A DNA stretch of 64,000 nt from Chrysogorgia sp. JL179-B06 (Eukaryota; Cnidaria; Anthozoa; Scleralcyonacea; Chrysogorgiidae). Below are positions 1 through 14,200 of this stretch, one piece after another (the stretch's first letter is position 1; the number at the start of each line of letters is the position of its first letter). The notes under the pieces are model-generated. The model was not told where the DNA came from. It saw nothing but the letters and a program-made list of their open reading frames with translations, and did no database searches. Made by a program: the position numbers and the translations under genes. Where the stretch lies: assembly GCA_035772405.1 (NCBI GenBank), contig JAYKKM010000068.1:62001-126000 (forward strand), written 5' to 3'.

Positions 1-3000
1 TTGTCTTGACAAGTTGTCTTGTCTTGACAAGTTGTCTTGTCTTGTCTTGTCTTGTCTTGTCTTATTTTATCTTGTCTTGTCTTGTCTTGTCTTGTCTTGT
101 CTTGTCTTGTCTTGTCTTGTCCTGTCTGTCTTGTCTTGTCTTGTCTTGTCTTGTCTTCACAAGTTGTCTTGTCTTGTCTTGACAAGTTGTATTATGTTGT
201 GTTGTCTTGTCTTGACAAGTTGTCTTGTCTTGTCTTGTCTTGACAAGTTATCTTGTCTTGACAAGTTGTCTTGTCTTCACAAGTTGTCTTGTCTTGTCTT
301 CAGGAGTTGTCTTGTCTTGTCCTGTATTGTCCTGTCCTGTCCTGTCTTGTCTTGTCTTGTCTTGTCTTGTCTTGTCTTATCTTGTCTTGTCTTGTCTTGT
401 CTTGTCTTGTCTTGTCTTGTCTTGTCCTGTCTTGTCTTGTCTTGTCTTGTCTTGTCTTGTCTTGTCTTCACAAGTTGTCTTGTCTTGTCCTGTCTTGTCT
501 TGTGTTGTGTTGTCTTGTCTTGACAAGTTGTCTTGTCTTGTCTTGTCTTGACAAGTTGTCTTGTCTTGACAAGTTGTCTTGTCTTGACAAGTTCTATTTT
601 CTTCACAAGTTGTCTTGTCTTGTCTTGAGGAGTTGTCTTGTCTTGTCCTGTCTTGTCCTGTCCTGTCTTGTCTTGTCTTGTCTTGTCTTGTCTTGTCTTG
701 TCTTGTCTTGTCTTGTCCTGTCTTGTCTTGTCTTGTCTTCACAAGTTGTCTTGTCTTGTCTTTACAAGTTGTCTTGTCTTGTCTTGTCTTGTCTTGTCCT
801 GTCCTGTCTTGTCTTGTTTTGTTTTGTCTTGTCTTGTCTTGTCTTGTCTTGTCTTTACAAGTTGTCTTGTCTTGTCTTGTCTTGTCCGATTTTGTCTTGT
901 CTTGTCTTGTCTTGTATTGTCTTGTCTTGTCTTCACAAGTTGTCTTGTCTTGTCTTGTCTTGACAAGTTGTCTTGTCTTGACAAGTTGTCTTGTCTTGAC
1001 AAGTTGTCTTGTCTTGTCTTGTCTTGTCTTGTCCTGTCTTGTCTTGTCTTGTCTTGACTTCACAAGTTGTCTTGTCTTGTCTTGACAAGTTGTCTTGTCT
1101 TGTCTTGACAAGTTGTCCTGTATTGTCTTGTCTTGTCTTGTCTTGTCTTGTTTTGTCTTGCCTTGTCTTGTCTTGTCTTGTCTTGTCTTGTCTTGTCTTG
1201 TCTTGTCTGTCCTGTCCTGTCTTGTCTTGTCTTCAGAAGTTGTCTTGTCTTGTCTTGTCTTGACAAGTTGTCTTGTCTTTACAAGTTGTCTTGTCTTGTC
1301 TTGTCTTGTCTTGTATTGTCTTGTCTTGTATTGTCCGATTTTATTTTGTCTTGTCTTGTCTTGTATTGTCTTGTCTTGTCTTCACAAGTTGTCTTGTCTT
1401 GTCTTGTCTTGACAAGTTGTCTTGTCTTGACAAGTTGTCTTGTCTTGTCTTGTGTTGTCTTATTTTGTCTTGTCTTGTCTTGTCTTGTCTTGTCTTGGCT
1501 TGTCTTGTCTTCACAAGTTGTCTTGTCTTGTCTTGACAAGTTGTCTTGTCTTGTCTTGTCTTGCCTTGACAAGTTGTCTTGTCTTGTCTTGTCTTGTCTT
1601 GTCTTGTCTTGTCTTGTCTTGTCTTGTCTTGTCTTTGTCTTGTCCTGTTGTCTTGTCTTGTCTTGACAAGTTGTCTTGTCTTGTCTTGTCTTGACAAGTT
1701 GTCTTGTCTTGACAAGTTGTCTTGTCTTGTCTTGTCTTGTCTTGTCTTGTCTTGTCTTGTCTTGTCCTGTCTTGTCCTGTCCTGTCTTTTCTTGTCTTTT
1801 CTTGTCTTGTCTTGTCTTGTCTTGTCTTGTCTTGTCTTGTCTTGTCTTGTCTTGTCTTGTCTTGTCTTGTCTTGTCTTGTCTTGTCTTGTCCTGTCTTGT
1901 CTTGTCTTGTTTTGTTTTGTCTTGTCTTGTCTTGTTCTGTCTTGTCTTGTGTTGTCTTGTCTTGTCTTCACAACTTGTCTTGTCTTGTCTTGACAAGTTG
2001 TCTTGTCTTGTCTTGTCTTGACAAGTTGTCTTGTCTTGTCTTGTCTTGTCCTATCCTGTCTTGTCTTGTCTTGTTTTGTTTTGTCCTGTCCTGTCTTGTC
2101 TTGTCTTCAGAAGTTGTATTGTCTTGTCTTGTCTTGACAAATTGTCTTGTCTTGACAAGTTGTCTTGTCTTGTCTTGTCTTGACAAGTTGTCTTGTCTTG
2201 ACAAGTTGTCTTGTCTTGTCTTGTCTTGTCTTGTCTTGTCTTGTCTTGTCTTGTCCTGTCCTGTCTTTTCTTGTCTTTTCTTGTCTTGTCTTGTCTTGTC
2301 TTGTCTTGTATTGTCTTGTCTTGTCTTGTCTTGTCTTGTCTTGTCCTGTCTTTTCTTGTCTTGTTTTGTTTTGTCTTGTCTTTGTCTTGTCTTGTTCTGT
2401 CTTGTCTTGTGTTGTCTTGTGTTGTCTTCATAACTTGTCTTGTCTTGTCTTGACAAGTTGTCTTGTCTTGTCTTGTCTTGACAAGTTGTCTTGTCTTGAT
2501 AAGTTGTCTTGTCTTGACAAGTTGTTTTGTCTTGACAAGTTGTCTTGTCTTGTCTTGTACTGTCCTGTCCTGTCCTATCTTGTCGTGACAAGTTGTCTTG
2601 TCTTGTCTTGTCTTGTCCTGTCCTGTCCTGTCCTATCTTGTCTTGTCTTGTCTTGTCTTGTCTTGTCTTGTCTTGTCTTGTCTTGACAAGTTGTCTTGTC
2701 TTGTCTTGTCTTGACAAATTGTCTTGTCTTGACAAGTTCTCTTGTCTTGACAAGTTCTCTTGTCTTGTCCTGTCTTGTCTTGTCTTGTCTTGTCTTGTCC
2801 TGTCTTGTCTTGTCTTCACAGGTTGTCTTGTCTTGTCTTGTCTTGACAAGTTGTCTTGTCTTGACAAGTTGTCTTGTCTTGTCTTGTCTTAATTTGTCTT
2901 GTCTTGTATTGTCTTGTCTTGTCTTGTCCTGTCTTGTCTTATCTTGTCTTGTCATCACAAGTTGTCTTGTATTCACTAGTTGTCTTGTCTTGTCTTGACA

Positions 3001-3480
3001 AGTTGTCTTGTGTTGTCTTGACAAGTTGTCTTGTCTTGTCTTGTCTTGACAAGTTGTCTTGTCTTGTCTTGTCTTGACAAGTTGTCTTGTCTTGACAAGT
3101 TGTCTTGTCTTGTATTGTTTTGTTTTGTTTTGTTTTGTCTTGTCTTGTCTTGTCTTGACAAGTTGTCTTGTCTTGTCTTGTCTTGTACTGTCTTGTCCTG
3201 TCCTGTCCTGTCTTGTCGTGTCTTGTCTTGTCTTGTCCTGTGTTGTGTTGTGTTGTGTTGTCTTGTCTTGTCTTGTCTTCACAAGTTGTCTTGTATTGTC
3301 TTGACAAGTTGTCTTGTCTTGTCTTGACAAGTTGTCTTGTATTGTATTGTCCTCTCTTGTCTTGTCTTGTCTTGTCTTGTCTTGTCTTGTCTTGTCCTAT
3401 CCTGTCTTGTCTTGTCTTGTCTTGTCTTGTCTTGTCTTGTTTTGTCCTGTCTTGTTTTGTCCTGTCCTGTCTTGTCTTGT

Positions 3481-6400
3481 CTTCAGAAGTTGTCTTGTCT
3501 TATCTTGACAAGTTGTCTTGTCTTGACAAGTTATCTTGTCTTGTCTTGTCTTGACAAGTAGTCTTGTCTTTACAAGTTGTCTTGTCTTGTCTTGACTTAT
3601 CTTGTCTAGTCCGATTTTGTCTTGTCTTGTCTTGTCTTGTATTGTATTGTCTTGTCTTGTCTTCACAAGTTGTCTTGTCTTGTCTTGTCTTGACAAGTTG
3701 TCTTGTCTTGACAAGTTGTCTTGTCTTGTCTTGTCTTATTTTGTCTTGTCTTGTCTTGTCTTGTCCTGTCTTGTCTTGTCTTGTCTTGTCTTGTCTTGTC
3801 TTGTCTTGACAAGTTGTCTTGTCTTGTCTTGTCTTGACAAGTTGTCTTGTCTTGACAAGTTGTCTTGTCTTGACAAGTTGTCTTGTCTTGTCTTGTCTTG
3901 TCTTGTCTTGTCTTGTCTTGTCTTGTCCTGTCTTGTCCTGTCCTGTCTTTTCTTGTCTTTTCTTGTCTTGTCTTGTCTTGTCTTGTCTTGTCTTGTCTTG
4001 TCTTGTCTTGTCTTGTCTTGTCCTGTCTTGTCTTGTCTTGTCTTATTTTGTTTTGTCTTGTCTTGTCTTGACAAATTGTCTTGTCTTGACAAGTTCTCTT
4101 GTCTTGACAAGTTCTCTTGTCTTGTCCTGTCTTGTCTTGTCTTGTCTTGTCTTGTCTTGTCTTGTATTGTCTTGTCTTGTCTTGTCTTGTCCTGTCTTGT
4201 CTTATCTTGTCTTGTCATCACAAGTTGTCTTGTATTCACAAGTTGTCTTGTCTTGTCTTGACAAGTTCTCTTGTGTTGTCTTGACAAGTTGTCTTGTCTT
4301 GTCTTGTCTTGACAAGTTGTCTTGTCTTGTCTTGTCTTGACAAGTTGTCTTGTCTTGACAAGTTGTCTTGTCTTGTATTGTTTTGTTTTGTTTTGTCTTG
4401 TCTTGTCTTGTCTTGACAATTTGTCTTGTCTTGTCTTGTACTGTCTTGTCCTGTCCTGTCCTGTCTTGTCGTGTCTTGTCTTGTCTTGTCCTGTGTTGTG
4501 TTGTCTTGTCTTGTCTTGTCTTGTCTTCACAAGTTGTCTTGTATTGTCTTGACAAGTTGTCTTGTCTTGTCTTGACAAGTTCTCTTGTCTTGACAAGTTC
4601 TCTTGTCTTGACAAGTTCTCTTGTCTTGTCCTGTCTTGTCTTGTCTTGTCTTGTCTTGTCTTGTCTTGTCCTGTCTTGTCTTGTCTTGACAAGTTGTCTT
4701 GTCTTGTCTTGTCTTGTCTTGACAAGTTGTCTTGTCTTGACAAGTTGTCTTGTCTTGTCTTGTCTTAATTTGTCTTGTCTTGTATTGTCTTGTCTTGTCT
4801 TGTCTTGTCCTGTCTTGTCTTATCTTGTCTTGTCATCACAAGTTGTCTTGTATTCACAAGTTGTCTTGTCTTGTCTTGACAAGTTGTCTTGTGTTGTCTT
4901 GACAAGTTGTCTTGTCTTGTCTTGTCTTGACAAGTTGTCTTGTCTTGTCTTGTCTTGACAAGTTGTCTTGTCTTGACAAGTTGTCTTGTCTTGTATTGTT
5001 TTGTTTTGTTTTGTTTTGTCTTGTCTTGTCTTGTCTTGACAAGTTGTCTTGTCTTGTCTTGTCTTGTACTGTCTTGTCCTGTCCTGTCCTGTCTAGTCGT
5101 GTCTTGTCTTGTCTTGTCCTGTGTTGTGTTGTCTTGTCTTGTCTTGTCTTGTCTTGTCTTCACAAGTTGTCTTGTATTGTCTTGACAAGTTGTCTTGTCT
5201 TGTCTTGACAAGTTGTCTTGTATTGTATTGTCCTCTCTTGTCTTGTCTTGTCTTGTCTTGTCTTGTCTTGTCTTGTCTTGTCCTATCCTGTCTTGTCTTG
5301 TCTTGTCTTGTCTTGTCTTGTCTTGTCTTGTCTTGTCTTGTCTTGTCTTGTCTTGTTTTGTCCTGTCCTGTCTTGTCTTGTCTTCAGAAGTTGTCTTGTC
5401 TTGTCTTGACAAGTTGTCTTGTCTTGACAAGTTATCTTGTCTTGTCTTGTCTTGACAAGTTGTCTTGTCTTTACAAGTTGTCTTGTCTTGTCTTGTCTTA
5501 TCTTGTCTTGTCCGATTTTGTCTTGTCTTGTCTTGTCTTGTATTGTATTGTCTTGTCTTGTCTTCACAAGTTGTCTTGTCTTGTCTTGTCTTGACAAGTT
5601 GTCTTGTCTTGACAAGTTGTCTTGTCTTGTCTTGTCTTATTTTGTCTTGTCTTGTCTTGTCTTGTCCTGTCTTGTCTTGTCTTGTCTTGTCTTGTCTTGT
5701 CTTGTCTTGTCTTGTCTTGACAAGTTGTCTTGTCTTGTCTTGTCTTGTCTTGACAAGTTGTCTTGTCTTGACAAGTTGTCTTGTCTTGACAAGTTGTCTT
5801 GTCTTGTCTTGTCTTGTCTTGTCTTGTCTTGTCTTGTCTTGTCCTGTCTTGTCCTGTCCTGTCTTTTCTTGTCTTTTCTTGTCTTGTCTTGTCTTGTCTT
5901 GTCTTGTCTTGTCTTGTCTTGTCTTGTCTTGTCTTGTCTTGTCTTGTCCTGTCTTGTCTTGTCTTGTCTTATTTTGTTTTGTCTTGTCTTGTCTTGTCTT
6001 GTTCTGTCTTGTCTTGTGTTGTCTTGTGTTGTCTTCACAACTTGTCTTGTCTTGTCTTGACAAGTTGTCTTGTCTTGTCTTGTCTTGTCTTGACAAGTTG
6101 TCTTGTCTTGATAAGTTGTCTTGTCTTGACAAGTTGTTTTGTCTTGACAAGTTGTCTTGTCTTGTCTTGTCTTGTACTGTCCTGTCCTGTCCTATCTTGT
6201 CGTGACAAGTTGTCTTGTCTTGTCTTGTCTTGACAAATTGTCTTGTCTTGACAAGTTCTCTTGTCTTGACAAGTTCTCTTGTCTTGTCCTGTCTTGTCTT
6301 GTCTTGTCTTGTCTTGTCTTGTCTTGTCTTGTATTGTCTTGTCTTGTCTTGTCTTGTCCTGTCTTGTCTTGTCTTGTCTTGTCATCACAAGTTGTCTTGT

Positions 6401-7720
6401 ATTCACAAGTTGTCTTGTCTTGTCTTGACAAGTTGTCTTGTGTTGTCTTGACAAGTTGTCTTGTCTTGTCTTGTCTTGACAAGTTGTCTTGTCTTGTCTT
6501 GTCTTGACAAGTTGTCTTGTCTTGACAAGTTGTCTTGTCTTGTCTTGTTTTGTTTTGTTTTGTCTTGTCTTGTCTTGACAAGTTGTCTTGTCTTGTCTTG
6601 TCTTGTCCTGTCTTGTCCTGTCCTGTCTTGTCTTGTCTTGTCTTGTCTTGTCCTGTCTTGTCTTGTCTTGTCTTGTCTTGTCTTCACAAGTTGTCTTGTA
6701 TTGTCTTGACAAGTTGTCTTGTCTTGTCTTGACAAGTTGTCTTGTATTGTATTGTCCTGTCTTGTCTTGTCTTGTCTTGTCTTGTCTTGTCTTGTCCTAT
6801 CCTGTCTTGTCTTGTCTTGTCTTGTCTTGTCTTGTCTTGTCTTGTCTTGTCTTGTCTTGTCTTGTCTTGTCTTGTCTTGTCTTGTCTTGTCTTGTCTTGT
6901 CTTGTCTTGTCTTGTCTTGTCTTGTTTTGTCCTGTCCTGTCTTGTCTTGTCTTCAGAAGTTGTCTTGTCTTGTCTTGACAAGTTGTCTTGTCTTGACAAG
7001 TTATCTTGTCTTGTCTTGTCTTGACAAGTTGTCTTGTCTTTACAAGTTGTCTTGTCTTGTCTTGTCTTATCTTGTCTTGTCCGATTTTGTCTTGTCTTGT
7101 CTTGTCTTGTATTGTATTGTCTTGTCTTGTCTTCACAAGTTGTCTTGTCTTGTCTTGTCTTGACAAGTTGTCTTGTCTTGACAAGTTGTCTTGTCTTGTC
7201 TTGTCTTGTCTTATTTTGTCTTGTCTTGTCTTGTCTTGTCTTGTCTTGTCTTGTCTTGTCTTGTCTTGTCTTGTCTTGTCTTGTCTTGACAAGTTGTCTT
7301 GTCTTGTCTTGTCTTGACAAGTTGTCTTGTCTTGACAAGTTGTCTTGTCTTGACAAGTTGTCTTGTCTTGTCTTGTCTTGTCTTGTCTTGTCTTGTCTTG
7401 TCTTGTCTTGTCTTGTCCTGTCTTGTCCTGTCCTGTCTTTTCTTGTCTTTTCTTTTCTTGTCTTGTCTTGTCTTGTCTTGTCTTGTCTTGTCTTGTCTTG
7501 TCTTGTCTTGTCTTGTCTTGTCTTGTCCTGTCTTGTCTTGTCTTGTCTTGTTTTGTCTTGTCTTGTCTTGTCTTGTTCTGTCTTGTCTTGTGTTGTCTTG
7601 TGTTGTCTTCAAAACTTGTCTTGTCTTGTCTTGACAAGTTGTCTTGTCTTGTCTTGTCTTGACAAGTTGTCTTGTCTTGATAAGTTGTCTTGTCTTGACA
7701 AGTTGTCTTGTCTTGACAAG
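3481..7720. repeat. Higher-order repeat region A in satellite
   Basis: A module begins with CTTCAGAAGTTGTC, continues through TTGACAAGTTATC and TCTTTACAAG, and reaches TCCGATTTTGTC about 130 bp later. It recurs at about 3,481, 5,382 and 6,951, spacings of about 1.9 and 1.57 kb. The sequence following each start also matches for several hundred bases, including the TTATTTTGTC stretch and the paired TCTTTTCTTG motifs. This indicates segmental duplication of kilobase blocks rather than simple slippage. Positions come from reading marker strings; no alignment was computed. Confidence 0.75.
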
Positions 7721-10700
7721 TTGTCTTGTCTTGTCTTGTCTTGTACTGTCCTGTCCTGTCCTATCTTGTCTTGACAAGTTGTCTTGTCTTGTCTTGTCTT
7801 GTCCTGTCCTGTCCTGTCCTCTCCTATCTTGTCTTGTCTTGTCTTGTCTTGTCTTGTCCTGTCCTGTCTTGTCTTGTCTTCAGAAGCTGTCTTGTCTTGT
7901 CTTGACAAGTTGTCTTGTCTTGTCTTGTCTTGACAAGTTGTATTGTCTTGACAAGTTCTCTTGTCTTGTCCTGTCTTGTCTTGTCTTGTCTTGTCTTGTC
8001 TTGTCTTGTCTTGTCTTGTCTTGTCCTGTCTTGTCTTGTCTTCACAAGTTGTCTTGTCTTGTCTTGTCTTGTCTTGTCTTGTCTTGACAAGTTGTCTTGT
8101 CTTGACAAGTTGTCTTGTCTTGTCTTATTTTGTCTTGTCTTGTATTGTCTTGTCTTGTCTTGTCTTGTCTTGTCTTGTCTTGTCCTGTCTTGTCTTGTCT
8201 TGTCTTGTCTTCACAAGTTGTCTTGTATTCACAAGTTGTCTTGTCTTGTCTTGACAAGTTGTCTTGTGTTGTCTTGTCTTGTCTTGACAAGTTGTCTTGT
8301 CTTGTCTTGTCTTGACAAGTTGTCTTGTCTTGTCTTGTCTTGACAAGTTGTCTTGTCTTGACAAGTTGTCTTGTCTTGTCTTGTTTTGTTTTGTTTTGTC
8401 TTGTCTTGTCTTGTCTTGACAAGTTGTCTTGTCTTGTCTTGTCTTGACAAGTTGTCTTGTCTTGACAAGTTATCTTGTCTTGTCTTGACAAGTTGTCTTG
8501 TCTTTACAAGTTGTCTTGTCTTGTCTTGTCTTGTCTTGTCTTGTCTTGTCTTGTCTTGTCTTGTCTTGTCTTGTCTTGTCTTGTCTTGTCTTCACAAGTT
8601 GTCTTGTCTTGTCTTGTCTTGACAAGTTGTCTTGTCTTGACAAGTTTTCTTGTCTTGTCTTGTCTTGTCTTGTCTTGATTGTCTTGTCTTGTCTTGTCTT
8701 GTCTTGTCTTGTCTTGTCTTGTCCTGTCTTGTCTTGTCTTGTTTTGTCTTGTCTTGTCTTGTTCTGTCTTGTCTTGTGTTGTCTTGTCTTGTCTTCACAA
8801 CTTGTCTTGTCTTGTCTTGACAAGTTGTCTTGTCTTGTCTTGTCTTGCCTTGACAAGTCTTGTCTTGTCTTGTCTTGTCTTGTCCTATCCTGTCTTGTCT
8901 TGTCTTGTCTTGTCTTGTTTTGATTTGTCCTGTCCTGTCCTGTCTTGTCTTGTCTTCAGAAGTTGTCTTGTCTTGTGTTGTCTTGACAAATTGTCTTGTC
9001 TTGACAAGTTGTCTTGTCTTGTCTTGTCTTGACAAGTTGTCTTGTCTTGACAAGTTTTCTTGTCTTGTCTTGTCTTGTCTTGTCTTGTCTTGTCTTGTCT
9101 TGTCTTGTCTTGTCCTGTCCTGTCTTTTCTTGTCTTTTCTTGTCTTGTCTTGTCTTGTCTTGTCTTGTCTTGTCTTGTCTTGTCTTGTCTTGTCTTGTCT
9201 TGTCTTGTCTTGTCCTGTCTTTTCTTGTCTTGTTTTGTCTTGTCTTGTCTTGTCTTGTTCTGTCTTGTCTTGTGTTGTCTTGTCTTGTCTTCACAACTTG
9301 TCTTGTCTTGTCTTGACAAGTTGTCTTGTCTTGTCTTGTCTTGACAAGTTGTCTTGTCTTGATAAGTTGTCTTGTCTTGACAAGTTGTTTTGTCTTGACA
9401 AGTTGTCTTGTCTTGTCTTGTCTTGTACTGTCCTGTCCTGTCCTATCTTGTCGTGACAAGTTGTCTTGTCTTGTCTTGTCTTGTCCTGTCCTATCTTGTC
9501 TTGTCTTGTCTTGTCTTGTCTTGTCTTGTCTTGTCTTGTCTTGTCTTGTCTTGTCTTGTCTTGTCTTGTCTTGACAAGTTGTCTTGTCTTGTCTTGACAA
9601 ATTGTCTTGTCTTGACAAGTTCTCTTGTCTTGACAAGTTCTCTTGTCTTGTCCTGTCTTGTCTTGTCTTGTCTTGTCTTGTCTTGTCTTGTCTTCACAAG
9701 TTGTCTTGTCTTGTCTTGTCTTGTCTTGTCTTGTCTTGTCTTGTCTTGTCTTCACAAGTTGTCTTGTCTTGACAAGTTGTCTTGTCTTGTCTTGTCTTAT
9801 TTTGTCTTGTCTTGTATTGTCTTGTCTTGTCTTGTCTTGTCTTGTCTTGTCTTGTCTTGTCCTGTCTTGTCTTGTCTTGTCTTGTCTTCACAAGTTGTCT
9901 TGTATTCACAAGTTGTCTTGTCTTGTCTTGACAAGTTGTCTTGTGTTGTCTTGTCTTGTCTTGACAAGTTGTCTTGTCTTGTCTTGTCTTGACAAGTTGT
10001 CTTGTCTTGACAAGTTTTCTTGTCTTGTCTTGTCTTGTCTTGTCTTGTCTTGTCTTGTCTTGTCTTGTCTTGACAAGTTGTCTTGTCTTGATAAGTTGTC
10101 TTGTCTTGACAAGTTGTCTTGTCTTGACAAGTTGTCTTGTCTTGTCTTGTCTTGTACTGTCCTGTCCTGTCCTATCTTGTCTTGACAAGTTGTCTTGTCT
10201 TGTCTTGTCTTGTCCTGTCCTGTCCTGTCCTATCTTGTCTTGTCTTGTCTTGTCTTGTCCTGTCCTGTCTTGTCTTGTCTTCAGAAGCTGTCTTGTCTTG
10301 TCTTGACAAGTTGTCTTGTCTTGTCTTGTCTTGACAAGTTGTATTGTCTTGACAAGTTCTCTTGTCTTGTCCTGTCTTGTCTTGTCTTGTCTTGTCTTGT
10401 CTTGTCTTGTCTTGTCTTGTCTTGTCTTGTCTTGTCTTGTCTTGTCTTGTCTTGTCTTGTCTTGTCTTGTCCTGTCTTGTCTTGTCTTTACAAGTTGTCT
10501 TGTCTTGTCTTATTTTGTCTTGTATTGTATTGTCTTGTCTTGTCTTGTCTTGTCTTGTCTTGTCCTGTCTTGTCTTGTCTTGTCTTGTCTTGTCTTCACA
10601 AGTTGTCTTGTATTCACAAGTTGTCTTGTCTTGACAAGTTGTCTTGTGCTGTCTTGTCTTGTCTTGACAAGTTGTCTTGTCTTGTCTTGTCTTGACAAGT

Positions 10701-11289
10701 TGTCTTGTCTTGTCTTGTCTTGACAAGTTGTCTTGTCTTGACAAGTTGTCTTGTCTTGTCTTGTTTTGTTTTGTTTTGTCTTGTCTTGTCTTGTCTTGAC
10801 AAGTTCTCTTGTCTTGTCTTGTCTTGACAAGTTGTCTTGTCTTGACAAGTTATCTTGTCTTGTCTTGACAAGTTGTCTTGTCTTTACAAGTTGTCTTGTC
10901 TTGTCTTGTCTTGTCTTATCTTGTCTTGTCTTGTCTTGTCTTGTCTTGTATTGTCTTGTCTTGTCTTGTATTGTCTTGTCTTGTCTTCACAATTTGTCTT
11001 GTCTTGTCTTGTCTTGACAAGTTGTCTTGTCTTGACAAGTTTTCTTGTCTTGTCTTGTCTTGTCTTGATTGTCTTGTCTTGTCTTGTCTTGTCTTGTCTT
11101 GTCTTGTCTTGTCTTGTCCTGTCTTGTCTTGTCTTGTTTTGTCTTGTCTTGTCTTGTTCTGTCTTGTCTTGTGTTGTCTTGTCTTGTCTTCACAACTTGT
11201 CTTGTCTTGTCTTGACAAGTTATCTTGTCTTGTCTTGTCTTGCCTTGACAAGTTGTCTTGTCTTGTCTTGTCTTGTCCTGTCCTGTCCT

Positions 11290-14200
11290 GTCTTGTCTTG
11301 TCTTCAGAAGTTGTCTTGTCTTGTGTTGTGTTGACAAATTGTCTTGTCTTGACAAGTTGTCTTGTCTTGTCTTGTCTTGACAAGTTGTCTTGTCTTGACA
11401 AGTTTTCTTGTCTTGTCTTGTCTTGTCTTGTCTTGTCTTGTCTTGTCTTGTCTTGTCTTGTCCTGTCTTTTCTTGTCTTTTCTTGTCTTGTCTTGTCTTG
11501 TCTTGTCTTGTCTTGTATTGTCTTGTCTTGTCTTGTCTTGTCTTGTGCTGTCTTTTCTTGTCTTGTTCTGTCTTGACTTGTCTTGTCTTGTTCTGTCTTG
11601 TCTTGTGTTGTCTTGTCTTGTCTTCACAACTTGTCTTGTCTTGTGTTGACAAGTTGTCTTGTCTTGTCTTGTCTTGACAAGTTGTCTTGTCTTGATAAGT
11701 TGTCTTGTCTTGATAAGTTGTTTTGTCTTGACAAGTTGTCTTGTCTTGTCTTGTCTTGTACTGTCCTGTCCTGTCCTATCTTGTCGTAACAAGTTGTCTT
11801 GTCTTGTCTTGTCCTGTCCTGTCCTGTCCTATCTTGTCTTGTCTTATCTTTTCTTGTCTTGCCTTGTCTTGTCTTGTCTTGTCTTTGCTTGTCTTGTCTT
11901 ATCTTGTCTTGACAAGTTGTCTTGTCTTGTCTTGACAAATTGTCTTGTCTTGACAAGTTCTCTTGTCTTGACAAGTTCTCTTGTCTTGTCCTGTCTTGTC
12001 TTGTCTTGTCTTGTCTTATTTTGTCTTGTCTTGTATTGTCTTGTCTTGTCTTGTATTGTCTTGTCTTGTCCTGTCTTGTCTTGTCTTGTCTTGTCTTCAC
12101 AAGTTGTCTTGTATTCACAAGTTGTCTTGTCTTGTCTTGACAAGTTGTCTTGTCTTGTCTTGTCTTGTCTTGACAAGTTGTCTTGTCTTGTCTTGTCTTG
12201 TCTTGACAAGTTGTCTTGTCTTGACAAGTTTTCTTGTCTTGTCTTGTCTTGTCTTGTCTTGTCTTGTCTTGTCTTGTCTTGTCTTGTCTTGTCTTGTCTT
12301 GTCTTGTCTTGTCTTGTCTTGTCCTGTCTTGTCTTGTCTTGTTTTGTCTTGTCTTGTCTTGTCTTGTTCTGTCTTGTCTTGTGTTGTGTTGTCTTGTCTT
12401 CACAACTTGTCTTGTCTTGTCTTGACAAGTTGTCTTGTCTTGTCTTGTCTTGCCTTGACAAGTTGTCTTGTCTTGTCTTGTCTTGTCCTATCCTGTCTTG
12501 TCTTGTCTTGTCTTGTCTTGTTTTGTCTTGTCCTGTCCTGTCTTGTCTTGTCTTCAGAAGTTGTCTTGTCTTGTCTTGTCTTGACAAATTGTCTTGTCTT
12601 GACAAGTTGTCTTGTCTTGTCTTGTCTTGACAAGTTGTCTTGTCTTGACAAGTTTTCTTGTCTTGTCTTGTCTTGTCTTGTCTTGTCTTGTCTTGTCTTG
12701 TCTTGTCTTGTCTTGTCTTGTCCTGTCCTGTCTTTTCTTGTCTTTTCTTGTCTTGTCTTGTCTTGTCTTGTATTGTCTTGTCTTGTCATGTCTTGTGCTG
12801 TCTTTTCTTGTCTTGTTCTGTCTTGTCTTGTCTTGTCTTGTTCTGTCTTGTCTTGTGTTGTCTTGTGTTGTCTTCACAACTTGTCTTGTCTTGTGTTGAC
12901 AAGTTGTCTTGTCTTGTCTTGTCTTGTCTTGACAAGTTGTCTTGTCTTGATAAGTTGTCTTGTCTTGACAAGTTGTTTTGTCTTGACAAGTTGTCTTGTC
13001 TTGTCTTGTCTTGTACTGTCCTGTCCTGTCCTATCTTGTCGTGACAAGTTGTCTTGTCTTGTCTTGTCTTGTCCTGTCCTGTCCTGTCCTATCTTGTCTT
13101 GTCTTATCGTTTCTTGTCTTGTCTTGTCTTGTCTTGTCTTTGCTTGTCTTGTCTTATCTTGTCTTGACAAGTTGTCTTGTCTTGTCTTGACAAATTGTCT
13201 TGTCTTGACAAGTTCTCTTGTCTTGACAAGTTCTCTTGTCTTGTCCTGTCTTGTCTTGTCTTGTCTTGTCTTGTCTTGTCTTGTCCTGTCTTGTCTTGTC
13301 TTCACAAGTTGTCTTGTCTTGTCTTGTCTTGTCTTGTCTTGTCTTGTCTTCACAAGTTGTCTTGTCTTGACAAGTTGTCTTGTCTTGTCTTGTCTTATTT
13401 TGTCTTGTCTTGTATTGTCTTGTCTTGTCTTGTCTTGTCTTGTCTTGTCTTGTCTTGTCTTGTCTTGTCTGTCTTGTCTTGTCTTGTCTTGTCTTCACAA
13501 GTTGTCTTGTCTTGACAAGTTTTCTTGTCTTGTCTTGTCTTGTCTTGTCTTGTCTTGTCTTGTCTTGTCTTGTCTTGTCCTGTCCTGTCTTTTCTTGTCT
13601 TTTCTTGTCTTGTCTTGTCTTGTCTTGTCTTGTCTTGTCCTGTCTTTTCTTGTCTTGTTTTGTCTTGTCTTGTCTTGTCTTGTTCTGTCTTGTCTTGTGT
13701 TGTCTTGTCTTGTCTTCACAACTTGTCTTGTCTTGTCTTGACAAGTTGTCTTGTCTTGTCTTGTCTTGCCTTGACAAGTTGTCTTGTCTTGTCTTGTCTT
13801 GTCCTATCCTGTCTTGTCTTGTCTTGTCTTGTCTTGTCTTGTTTTGTTTTGTCCTGTCCTGTCCTGTCTTGTCTTGTCTTCAGAAGTTGTCTTGTCTTGT
13901 GTTGTCTTGACAAATTGTCTTGTCTTGACAAGTTGTCTTGTCTTGTCTTGTCTTGACAAGTTGTCTTGTCTTGACAAGTTTTCTTGTCTTGTCTTGTCTT
14001 GTCTTGTCTTGTCTTGTCTTGTCTTGTCCTGTCCTGTCTTTTCTTGTCTTTTCTTGCCTTGTCTTGTCTTGTCTTGTCTTGTATTGTCTTGTCTTGTCAT
14101 GTCTTGTGCTGTCTTTTCTTGTCTTGTTCTGTCTTGTCTTGTCTTGTCTTGTTCTGTCTTGTCTTGTGTTGTGTTGTCTTGTCTTCACAACTTGTCTTGT

